Source: a virus
Reading direction: 5' to 3' (one strand)
DNA: 37,211 nt
Virus record (IMG/VR): IMGVR_UViG_3300031963_008792
Coordinates: 1-37,211 of that record
Of the stretch, positions 7,683-14,392 are shown in pieces. Both the position numbers and the translations under genes were made by a program. The notes below the pieces were generated by a model. It saw only the letters and a program-made list of their open reading frames with translations. It was not told where the DNA came from and ran no database searches. Every line of letters starts with the position of its first letter. Positions within the stretch are counted from its first letter, which is position 1.

Positions 7683-8105
7683 ATGACAATAGAACAAATA
7701 AAAGAAACTAATAAATATCAACAAGCATCAGTCTTGTTATTACAAGAAAATAAAGAATTTAAACAAGAATTTTTAAATTTTGCCCCTTCCATTTCATCTG
7801 AAATTGAAAGCGCTTCTGTTAATTTAAATTGCTCATGTAAAGGTAAAATTATAGATTATATACAAGATAATGCAGATTCTTATTTAAGTTTTCTATATAA
7901 TTTTTTAATAACTAAAAATCTATTAGTAGATTTTATAGAACATATGAATTCTATAGTAATATATAAGAATTATTCTGGAAAAGTAGCAAAAACAAAAATT
8001 AGTGAATGGCAAAATTTCGCAACTTCTTTAGCCGAAGATAATGCATCTTTTAAAACTTTCTCAATATTAAGAGAAGGAGAAGATGTTCTAGTATTCTTTT
8101 TATAG
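7683..8105 (+). CDS. Small conserved virion-region protein, CSC family (copy 1)
   Basis: This 140-residue protein is homologous to the one at 13926-14363. Both carry IESASVN followed by CSC (here C50, C52) about residues 41-52, and end with a shared C-terminal block: YxGKVAKTxxSEWxxF, then a stretch with conserved NxxF and FS, and the final EGxDVxVFFL. I know of similar small proteins in T4-like marine phages next to fibre genes, but no function is established. The two cysteines and the fixed C-terminus ending in FFL suggest a compact fold, perhaps a fibre-assembly helper or minor virion component. It starts 4 nt after the membrane-protein gene with no clear promoter, and precedes a 33 nt gap. 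Confidence 0.65.
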   Translation: MTIEQIKETNKYQQASVLLLQENKEFKQEFLNFAPSISSEIESASVNLNCSCKGKIIDYIQDNADSYLSFLYNFLITKNLLVDFIEHMNSIVIYKNYSGKVAKTKISEWQNFATSLAEDNASFKTFSILREGEDVLVFFL

Positions 8106-8138
8106 TTAAAAATTTGTTCATTTTGATAATTATTATAA

Positions 8139-9242
8139 ATGAATGAAATTGAAGTCTTCGTATCTTCTATCGGGAACGTATCTGAAATAGATAGATTAAA
8201 ATATTTAATAAGTGATGAAAAATTTAATTTAATAAATTTTGCGGATGGATATTTAGAAGATCAAGTAGATGAATTTAAAAATAATGTGGCGTTTGCTGTT
8301 TTAAGTTCTGGTGAAATCGATTTATCACAATTAACTCAACAAGAACTAATAATATGGTCAACCTTATCGGGGTTCGATACTTACCATGTCGAAGTTGATT
8401 CCGTTGCTTATAATGAGGTTACGTTAAATTTAACTACGCCCGTAAAAATAACTTTTAATCCGGAAACCCTTTCTGCATACAAAAAAATATATAAAATAGA
8501 ATATATCTTCGATTACGAAACTGGAGATTCAAAAACTCAAACGTTTTTTTATAAACCAACAAGTTCCAGTACTTTAAATCTACCGTATTCCGCAGAACCC
8601 GGAGATCCTAGAAACTTTAAACAAACATTTGTTTATAATCTTACTAGTGAATTTTCAAAAACAGTATATGCTCTTGTAAAATTTTACGAGTTTGGAAACA
8701 AAGATCCAAATGAAATTTTATATACTATAAATCTAAACACCCCTGAAGTAGATGGAGCCGAAGGATTTTTCAATGAAATCCATCTAGTTTCTAATAAAAT
8801 GTTTGGGTTTGATGACAAGTTATTATATGTATTTGAAACATACACTCCAAAATATCTTTTACCTATTGTTGTAAATTGGAAAAATAAAGATGCTGATATA
8901 GAGGAATCCGAACCAAAAAAATTAAAAAGATTAAATTTAAAACCTTATAAACTATTAGAACCATTTGAAAACGAAAATGTGTATAATAAACATATAACTG
9001 GTGTAAATTTTGTACCATCAAATTCATATTACATAGATGATGGATTATGCCATAGATATAATATTATAACAATAGATACTCATTATTATATTAAAACATT
9101 TGATGGTAAATATTTAAGAATAGGAGACTATTACAATAGCAATTTAAATAAACCACAACCACCAATAAAAGAAGATGAACTTTTAATATCGGAAGATGAT
9201 GATCCGATTCTTCAAGAAGATGGTGACTTTATATTGGTTTAA
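8139..9242 (+). CDS. Hypothetical virion-type protein (367 aa)
   Basis: No family is recognised. The sequence is rich in beta-type strands (for example the segment around residues 85-190 with alternating hydrophobics) and lacks signal or membrane segments. It finishes with an acidic tail (EDDDPILQEDGDF plus a hydrophobic end), a C-terminal style common in phage fibre and baseplate proteins. A cluster of lysines around residue 259 is the only other feature. The gene lies between a small conserved virion-region gene and a long fibre gene, so a structural role such as baseplate or fibre-connector protein is inferred from position. A TATAAATG string overlaps its start codon but is not at the spacing seen at other genes. 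Confidence 0.55.
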   Translation: MNEIEVFVSSIGNVSEIDRLKYLISDEKFNLINFADGYLEDQVDEFKNNVAFAVLSSGEIDLSQLTQQELIIWSTLSGFDTYHVEVDSVAYNEVTLNLTTPVKITFNPETLSAYKKIYKIEYIFDYETGDSKTQTFFYKPTSSSTLNLPYSAEPGDPRNFKQTFVYNLTSEFSKTVYALVKFYEFGNKDPNEILYTINLNTPEVDGAEGFFNEIHLVSNKMFGFDDKLLYVFETYTPKYLLPIVVNWKNKDADIEESEPKKLKRLNLKPYKLLEPFENENVYNKHITGVNFVPSNSYYIDDGLCHRYNIITIDTHYYIKTFDGKYLRIGDYYNSNLNKPQPPIKEDELLISEDDDPILQEDGDFILV

Positions 9243-9260
9243 AAGTAAATATAATATAAT

Positions 9261-11327
9261 ATGCCAAAGAAGATTTCACAATTATTAGAAACGACAACCG
9301 CATCTACGTTAATAGATGTACTTCCTATAGTATCTCAAGGAGAAACAAAAAAAATAACAGTTTCAAATATATTAAAATATGGTAATCAATACCAAGGAAC
9401 TGATATTAAGAGTTTAACTTCTTTCTGGGATTCTACATATAATACGGTTTTAGCTAATAGTGCAATTAATTGGAACTATCAAGGCACTGATGTTAAATCG
9501 GTTTCTTCAAATTGGCAAAATGCTTATACTTTAGTCCGTTTAAATAGCGCAACTACTTGGAACTATCAAGGAACTGATATTAAAGAATTATCCAGTATAT
9601 GGCAGGATACATACAATATAGTTGCTTCCAACAGTGCTACGACATGGGTTTATGACGGTACAGATATAAAAGATTTATCTGGTAATTGGCAAAATACATA
9701 TACATTTTTATTAAATAATAGTGCTTCTTTTATAGATAAAGATAATACACTTTCTTCTCTTTCTGGAAGTTGGAATAGCGTATATTCTACTGTTTTATCA
9801 AACAGCGCATCAAAATGGAATTATCAAGGAACAGATATAAAAGCTGTTTCTGGAAACTGGCAGAGAACGTTTACTACAGTAAGCACAAATAGCGCAAATT
9901 GGATAGATTCAATTTCAAATTTAAATTCTTTAAGTGGAAGTTGGAACGAATCAACATCTTTAGTAAATTCTCAAAGCGCAGCATGGAATGCAGGAGCATC
10001 TAGCGGAATAGATACTCAACTCAGATCATTATCATCAAATTGGGAAACAACTTATTATAATTTAAGCACAAAGGTTTCAAAAACTGGTGATACTATGTCT
10101 GGAGATTTATTTGTAACAAAAACAAATGCAAATATTCCAACAGTAACCGTTAACACGACAGGAGCAAATGGAGTAACTACAAAATTATTTTCTGATACAA
10201 ATCAAAAAGGATCTGTTAAAACTACTTCTTATCATCCCTTAACGTTAGGATCTTTTGACGGAGATCAAATTCATATAACACCAGACGGATATGTAGGTAT
10301 AAATAATACCACACCATCTGAATCTTTACACGTTACCGGAAATGCATTAGTACAAGACACAAATGGTTCTATAGTTTCAAAAAGTTTAAGTAATCAAGGT
10401 GTTTCTATCATCAAGGTTGATGATTCAAGTTCCACATCAAATGTTCAAATTAAACAATATGGAAATGATAGAACAGATTTTCAATTTTCACTACCATTAT
10501 CATCTCAAGGCCAATTATATTTTGAAAACTGTACATATGGAGTCATAGGTTCCAACACTTCAATTCCGATAGTAGTGGCAACTGGAGGAACAGAAAAATT
10601 TAGAATAACAGAACAGGGAAATGTAGGTATAGGAGAAACAAATCCAACATCAAAATTACAAATAAATGCTAATAACTCAACATTAGCTTTAAATATAAAA
10701 CAACTCGGATCTGGAGATTATATTCTTTTAAGTGATGATACAAATCCTTCAGATTCACCGTTCATAGTTAAAAATGATGGAAAAGTCGGAATCGGTACTA
10801 CAACACCAACAACAAGTCTTCATGTTAGTGCTGGTAATGCTTTAATAGAAGGTACTATAACATCAACAGGAACAATTTCATCTCAAAATGTGGTATACGC
10901 AAAAGATGGAAATAGTGATATTTGGAACGATACAACAACTCAGTTTTCTTCTATTAGTACTAATATAGTATTGGATTCCGATATAGCAGCTATAGTAGAT
11001 AACTTAGTAACTCAAGTAACTACTCCAACCGCACCATCTACGATAACCACAAATGTCACCGCAAATAGTTCATATCATGATAAGACATTTATGGTGAATT
11101 CTGCTTCTAATTTGGTAATTACATTACCAACAGGATTGTCTGCTGGCGTGGAAGTTACATTTATAAGACAAGGAACTGGAACAGTAACCTTATCTGGTGG
11201 TGCTGGTGCTACAGTTAGAAGTACTCCCGATAATACTTTTACAAAACTAGCATTCACAAATTCTGTTGCTTCTGCTTATCATTCTGGTAGTAATATTTGG
11301 TATTTATTTGGTGATTTAATAAACTAA
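9261..11327 (+). CDS. Long tail-fibre protein with WxxxYxxVxxNSA repeats
   Basis: The 688-residue protein has three parts. Residues 1-40 form the N-terminal block KISQLLE...DVLPIV...TKKITVSNIL, shared in style with three other proteins here and probably the virion attachment end. Residues 41-268 hold about eight copies of a roughly 29-residue repeat, consensus NYQGTDIKxLSxxWQxTY then xxVxxNSA, of the kind found in marine T4-like fibres. The rest has SKTGDTMSGDL and two VGI(N/G)xTTPxxSLHV copies, typical of phage fibre shafts, and ends in a small beta domain with a Gly/Thr-rich loop. It should be a trimeric fibre exposed on the tail. The start ATG has no Shine-Dalgarno sequence. A glycine-rich adhesin gene follows after 7 nt, the arrangement of T-even long fibre plus Gp38. 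Confidence 0.82.
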   Translation: MPKKISQLLETTTASTLIDVLPIVSQGETKKITVSNILKYGNQYQGTDIKSLTSFWDSTYNTVLANSAINWNYQGTDVKSVSSNWQNAYTLVRLNSATTWNYQGTDIKELSSIWQDTYNIVASNSATTWVYDGTDIKDLSGNWQNTYTFLLNNSASFIDKDNTLSSLSGSWNSVYSTVLSNSASKWNYQGTDIKAVSGNWQRTFTTVSTNSANWIDSISNLNSLSGSWNESTSLVNSQSAAWNAGASSGIDTQLRSLSSNWETTYYNLSTKVSKTGDTMSGDLFVTKTNANIPTVTVNTTGANGVTTKLFSDTNQKGSVKTTSYHPLTLGSFDGDQIHITPDGYVGINNTTPSESLHVTGNALVQDTNGSIVSKSLSNQGVSIIKVDDSSSTSNVQIKQYGNDRTDFQFSLPLSSQGQLYFENCTYGVIGSNTSIPIVVATGGTEKFRITEQGNVGIGETNPTSKLQINANNSTLALNIKQLGSGDYILLSDDTNPSDSPFIVKNDGKVGIGTTTPTTSLHVSAGNALIEGTITSTGTISSQNVVYAKDGNSDIWNDTTTQFSSISTNIVLDSDIAAIVDNLVTQVTTPTAPSTITTNVTANSSYHDKTFMVNSASNLVITLPTGLSAGVEVTFIRQGTGTVTLSGGAGATVRSTPDNTFTKLAFTNSVASAYHSGSNIWYLFGDLIN
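9381..10064 (+). repeat. About eight tandem ~87 nt repeats (29 aa) in fibre gene
   Basis: Within the fibre gene, successive 27-33 residue units carry a Trp, then a NYQGTDIK-like start, LSxxW, TYxxV and NSA. Copies vary at the DNA level; the most alike begin near 9471, 9558 and 9819, each with WNYQGTD. The unit length and pattern are regular enough to call a coding repeat that builds the fibre shaft. Confidence 0.75.
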
Positions 11328-11334
11328 ATGTTAA

Positions 11335-11401
11335 ATGAGAAGAATACGAGGATTATCAAGTTGGTATACGGTAGCTGTTGATTTAACAACGCAAACTAAT
11401 T
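11335..11401 (+). repeat. 67 nt exact repeat, copy A (start of adhesin 1)
   Basis: The first 67 bases of the adhesin gene are identical to 12672-12738, beginning at the start codon. Downstream the two genes diverge quickly and upstream they are unrelated. This suggests a recent duplication or gene conversion limited to the beginning of the gene. Confidence 0.9.
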
Positions 11402-12114
11402 ATAATCTCTATACTTTTCTTCAAACTAAAGGTTGGTCTAATACAAGTAAAAAATTAAGAGCTTTTATAACAATACCATCTGGAGTTGTAATATATTCAA
11501 ATAATCCATCTACTCCAGCTTTTACCGTTGGTAATCAATTTAGATCGTATGACATACTACAAATAATAAATAATGGGTCTATAATTGGTTCTGGGGGTGC
11601 TTCGGGTGCTGGTGGAAGTACTAATGGTAATCCGGGAGGAACTGGAGGAACTGCAATATCTTTATCGTCTAACTGTTATGTATATAATCAGAATGGAATT
11701 ATATATGGTGGTGGTGGCGGAGGTGGTGGAAACGGAGGAACATTAGTTACTGGATTTAATTGTGGCATAAATATTTATGGTTGTGGTGGTTGCGATGGTT
11801 GTTGCACCTCCCCATGCGGATTAAGATGTCCTGATGTTGGTTGTGCATGTAACGGATGCTCTAACTGTAGAAGATGCGATAGTGGATCAAATTATTCATA
11901 TAACAATACAGGATCTTCGGGAGGAAAGGGTCAAGGTTATAATTCTGCTGCTGCAACTAATGGTGGTACATATGGAAATAACGGAACAGCAGGGTCTAAT
12001 GGCAGTTACACGGGTGGCGCAGGAGGATCTGCTGGTAAATACATAGAAAATTCTTCCAATGTAGTTAATGGAATTCTAAATATAGGTGGAACTAAATTAG
12101 GGCTATACAACTAG
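11335..12114 (+). CDS. Glycine-rich Gp38-like tail-fibre adhesin (copy 1), 12-Cys insert
   Basis: The protein (259 residues) starts with about 75 residues containing GWSNTSKKLRAFITIPSGV, a beta module widely seen before glycine-rich tips. Then come NNGSIIGSGGASGAGG and runs of six to eight glycines (about 80-135), like the polyglycine-helix loops of T-even receptor-binding adhesin Gp38. Between glycine runs lies a compact insert (143-181) with 12 cysteines in 39 residues, and after it another Gly/Ser-rich region. It probably sits at the fibre tip and contacts the receptor. The first 67 nt are identical to those of the copy at 12672. The partner gene at 12136 follows after 21 nt. The adhesin call rests on motif style and gene order. 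Confidence 0.75.
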   Translation: MRRIRGLSSWYTVAVDLTTQTNYNLYTFLQTKGWSNTSKKLRAFITIPSGVVIYSNNPSTPAFTVGNQFRSYDILQIINNGSIIGSGGASGAGGSTNGNPGGTGGTAISLSSNCYVYNQNGIIYGGGGGGGGNGGTLVTGFNCGINIYGCGGCDGCCTSPCGLRCPDVGCACNGCSNCRRCDSGSNYSYNNTGSSGGKGQGYNSAAATNGGTYGNNGTAGSNGSYTGGAGGSAGKYIENSSNVVNGILNIGGTKLGLYN

Positions 12115-12122
12115 TAAAATAC

Positions 12123-12130
12123 AATAAATA
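12123..12130 (+). promoter_or_regulatory. Late-promoter-like box AATAAATA before 12136 gene
   Basis: AATAAATA ends 5 nt before the ATG at 12136; an overlapping TATAAATA at 12129-12136 runs into the start codon. The sequence matches the T4-type late promoter (N/TATAAATA). At the usual late-promoter spacing, transcription from the first box would begin at the A of the ATG. Confidence 0.45.
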
Positions 12131-12135
12131 TAAAT

Positions 12136-12669
12136 ATGTTAAATAATATACAAACATCTGATATTACAGTAACTATAATAAGTGTAGATACAACAAATCA
12201 AACAGCAATGGTACAACCTTATTGCACTTTTTTTAAAAAACCATCATCAGAATATCAATATTACAATATAAGCTATTCTGATTTAGACCCAAGTAAAGAT
12301 TTAGCAACCCAATTGGCAACTAAATGTTATGGAGTAGTTAATGAAATTTATATAAGTGAAAACAATGATATACCATCAATAGAAAATTTATTAGTTGAAA
12401 ATATTAACAATTCATTTACAGCAAATGTAAGTTCAGCTATTACGCCGATAAACCAAACTATTTATGCTGTTCCAGATTCAACACCAGCAGGAACTCCGCT
12501 ATATTCATATCAAGCGGGACCAAATACTACTGTAATAACAACAATATCAAGTGGGTTGTTATTTAAAGATGGTACGTTTTTTGATCAAAATAATATTGAA
12601 GTATCTCCTTTATCCGGTGGTACTTTTTCAGGTGTTGCGTCAGGATATAATATTAATTTCATTTATTAA
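12136..12669 (+). CDS. Small adhesin-partner protein (copy 1)
   Basis: This 177-residue protein is related to the one at 13535-13909. Both begin with a strand-like segment, then PYxxxFKxP, a Tyr-rich or YQ motif, DLxxxxDxxxQLA, and a NINNxF/xxN segment. Each follows a glycine-rich adhesin gene, making a repeated two-gene unit. The C-terminal 60 residues of this copy are Ser/Thr/Gly-rich beta sequence and are absent from the shorter copy. A fibre chaperone, adhesin cap or lateral fibre partner would fit the position; none can be shown from sequence. An AATAAATA box lies 5 nt before its ATG. Confidence 0.6.
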   Translation: MLNNIQTSDITVTIISVDTTNQTAMVQPYCTFFKKPSSEYQYYNISYSDLDPSKDLATQLATKCYGVVNEIYISENNDIPSIENLLVENINNSFTANVSSAITPINQTIYAVPDSTPAGTPLYSYQAGPNTTVITTISSGLLFKDGTFFDQNNIEVSPLSGGTFSGVASGYNINFIY

Positions 12670-12671
12670 AA

Positions 12672-12738
12672 ATGAGAAGAATACGAGGATTATCAAGTTG
12701 GTATACGGTAGCTGTTGATTTAACAACGCAAACTAATT
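12672..12738 (+). repeat. 67 nt exact repeat, copy B (start of adhesin 2)
   Basis: Identical to 11335-11401 base for base, in the same reading frame. The copies are 1337 nt apart in direct orientation, so recombination between them would delete or duplicate one adhesin-plus-partner unit. Confidence 0.9.
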
Positions 12739-13526
12739 TTAACTTGTATACTCACTTGCAATCTAGAGGATGGTCTAATACGAGTAAAAAATTAAGAGTC
12801 TTTATAAATATACCTTCCGGAGTTTCTATATATTCAACAGATCCTACGTTACCCGCTTTTGTAATTCCAAATTCTTTTAGGTCATATGATATAATACAAA
12901 TAACTAATAATGGATCTATTTTAGGAGCAGGAGGATACGCTGGCGCTGGAGGTGGATCAACAGCAAATGGATCAGCTGGAGGTACTGGAGGATCAGCATT
13001 GCATATACAAAATACTATATGCAACAGTTTAAAAATAATAAACAACGGAAATATATATTCCGGGGGTGGCGGCGGCGGGGGAGGAGCCGGACATTACAGT
13101 TCATATTCATGTAACTGTTCAACAGGCTGTTTTGGTTCAACAAATTGTTGTTGTACGGATAGCAATAATATGGATGGTTGTCCTCCTGCATTTCCGGGAG
13201 ATCCTTGTTATAATAGTTGTTTATATGGTAGATGTACTGGACCTAGAACAACTAGTTGTAGCACATGTACCGATTCTGGAACTGGGGGAAGTGGAGGAAG
13301 CGGAAAAGGACACAACATTTCAGTATTAACTGGATTAGCAGCATCTGGAACTGGATCTGGAGCAGGAGGTGCTGGTGGTAATTATGGAGCAAACGGATCA
13401 TCTGGAACATCTTCAGCAACAAAAACTGGAGGTTCCGGGGGTCTAGCTGGTTATTATTTACAAAGATCTGCTTCAGCTTTATATGATTTAACCAGCAGTG
13501 GTTCTACTTTAGGAAGACTATTATAA
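12672..13526 (+). CDS. Glycine-rich Gp38-like tail-fibre adhesin (copy 2), 12-Cys insert
   Basis: The 284-residue protein is the tandem paralog of the adhesin at 11335. The first 22 residues are identical at protein level and the first 67 nt at DNA level, after which identity falls. It keeps the GWSNTSKKLR...IPSGV module, the NNGSILGAGGYAGAGG loop, an eight-glycine run, and further glycine-rich runs to the end. The insert between glycine runs (147-199) again has exactly 12 cysteines but a different length, spacing and sequence (including CCC at 159-161 and several prolines). The same glycine-rich framework with a different cysteine-rich insert fits an adhesin array with varied receptor specificity. 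It begins 2 nt after the first partner gene and is followed after 8 nt by the second partner. Confidence 0.75.
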   Translation: MRRIRGLSSWYTVAVDLTTQTNFNLYTHLQSRGWSNTSKKLRVFINIPSGVSIYSTDPTLPAFVIPNSFRSYDIIQITNNGSILGAGGYAGAGGGSTANGSAGGTGGSALHIQNTICNSLKIINNGNIYSGGGGGGGGAGHYSSYSCNCSTGCFGSTNCCCTDSNNMDGCPPAFPGDPCYNSCLYGRCTGPRTTSCSTCTDSGTGGSGGSGKGHNISVLTGLAASGTGSGAGGAGGNYGANGSSGTSSATKTGGSGGLAGYYLQRSASALYDLTSSGSTLGRLL

Positions 13527-13529
13527 ATA
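13522..13529 (+). promoter_or_regulatory. Late-promoter-like box TATAAATA before 13535 gene
   Basis: An exact T4-type late consensus TATAAATA ends 5 nt before the ATG at 13535, starting within the end of the adhesin 2 gene and covering its stop codon. Confidence 0.5.
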
Positions 13530-13534
13530 ATTAT

Positions 13535-13909
13535 ATGGAAGAACAAAATACAGAAATAAAAATCATAATACAAAATATTGAAAATGATGAAAGAATAATA
13601 TTTAAACCTTATTCAAATCTTTTCAAAAATCCAATAGAATCATATCAATCTTTTAGTTTTGATTTAGTAAATTTAAACCAAGAAGAAGATATTATATTAC
13701 AATTAGCAAAAGTTGCAAAACCAATAGTTGACAATATTCTTAAAAAAGAAAATTCTTCGTTTTCAGAACATTTAAATTTTTTAAAACAAAATATAAACAA
13801 CACGTTTAATATTCCTTATTCTTCTGTTAGTAATGTAGGGTTTAGTATTACAGAACCACAAACTAATACTCCAACTATAACATCATCAGAATTGAATTTT
13901 ATACTTTAA
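13535..13909 (+). CDS. Small adhesin-partner protein (copy 2)
   Basis: The 124-residue protein aligns with the N-terminal two thirds of the protein at 12136: PYSNLFKNPIESYQ, a leucine and DI-xxQLA segment, and an LNFLKQNINNTF stretch. It lacks the longer Ser/Thr-rich C-terminus. It sits immediately after the second glycine-rich adhesin, matching the first pair. No enzymatic or membrane features are visible. A TATAAATA box ends 5 nt before the ATG. I would call it an adhesin-associated virion or chaperone protein by repeated association only. Confidence 0.58.
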   Translation: MEEQNTEIKIIIQNIENDERIIFKPYSNLFKNPIESYQSFSFDLVNLNQEEDIILQLAKVAKPIVDNILKKENSSFSEHLNFLKQNINNTFNIPYSSVSNVGFSITEPQTNTPTITSSELNFIL

Positions 13910-13912
13910 TTT

Positions 13913-13920
13913 TATAAATA
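13913..13920 (+). promoter_or_regulatory. Late-promoter-like box TATAAATA before 13926 gene
   Basis: Exact TATAAATA in the 16 nt gap before the second CSC-family gene, ending 5 nt before its ATG. Confidence 0.55.
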
Positions 13921-13925
13921 TTATT

Positions 13926-14363
13926 ATGACAAAAGAATACTTATTGCAACATGGAAATTTAGGAGCAGTTTTTTTAGAACTTATTAAACCAAATTACGGA
14001 AGCGAGTTTAGAGAAAAATTCAAAACATTTGCAACCGTAATAGAAAATGATATTGAAAGCGCATCTGTTAATCCTTCTTGCTCTTGCGCACAAAGAGTAA
14101 GAGATTATGTAAATTTATATAAAAATAATTGTGTTGATTTTTTATTGTTAGATGCAGAAGAAACGAACAGACAAGATTTAATTGAAAAAATAGCAAAAGA
14201 TAACGAAGTTAAACCAATTCTTATTGATTACAGAGGTAAAGTAGCAAAAACTACAATGTCCGAATGGCCAAAGTTTTATGATACCATATCTAAAGAAAAT
14301 GGTGCTTTTAGAAATTTCTCTGTTGTAAAAGAAGGTGATGATGTTTACGTATTCTTTTTATAA
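13926..14363 (+). CDS. Small conserved virion-region protein, CSC family (copy 2)
   Basis: This 145-residue protein is homologous to the one at 7683-8105, sharing IESASVN...CSC and the C-terminal YRGKVAKTTMSEWPKF and EGDDVYVFFL blocks. The middle is diverged and has one more cysteine. The two copies bracket the fibre and adhesin genes between them. Function is unknown; a role linked to fibre attachment or assembly would explain why each copy sits beside a fibre gene. A TATAAATA box ends 5 nt before the start codon, and no Shine-Dalgarno sequence is seen. Confidence 0.65.
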   Translation: MTKEYLLQHGNLGAVFLELIKPNYGSEFREKFKTFATVIENDIESASVNPSCSCAQRVRDYVNLYKNNCVDFLLLDAEETNRQDLIEKIAKDNEVKPILIDYRGKVAKTTMSEWPKFYDTISKENGAFRNFSVVKEGDDVYVFFL

Positions 14364-14378
14364 AGATTAATATTTTAA

Positions 14379-14386
14379 TATAAATA
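14379..14386 (+). promoter_or_regulatory. Late-promoter-like box TATAAATA before beta-helix gene
   Basis: Exact TATAAATA in the 29 nt gap before the gene at 14393, 6 nt from its ATG. Confidence 0.55.
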
Positions 14387-14392
14387 TATATA

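Noticed and set aside
8134-8141. TATAAATG as a late promoter for the 8139 gene
   Set aside because: It overlaps the start codon, so transcription would begin inside the gene; no alternative downstream start is convincing.
11834-12046. Second-frame plus-strand open frame inside adhesin 1
   Set aside because: Shadow of the cysteine- and glycine-rich frame with no homology or start signal.
12752-13329. Extra open frames inside the second adhesin gene on both strands
   Set aside because: They arise from glycine-rich, stop-poor DNA; no start context, and the adhesin frame is clearly the coding one.
11335-13526. Diversity-generating retroelement acting on the adhesin inserts
   Set aside because: No reverse transcriptase or template repeat is visible, and the differences are insertions and deletions rather than adenine-specific changes.
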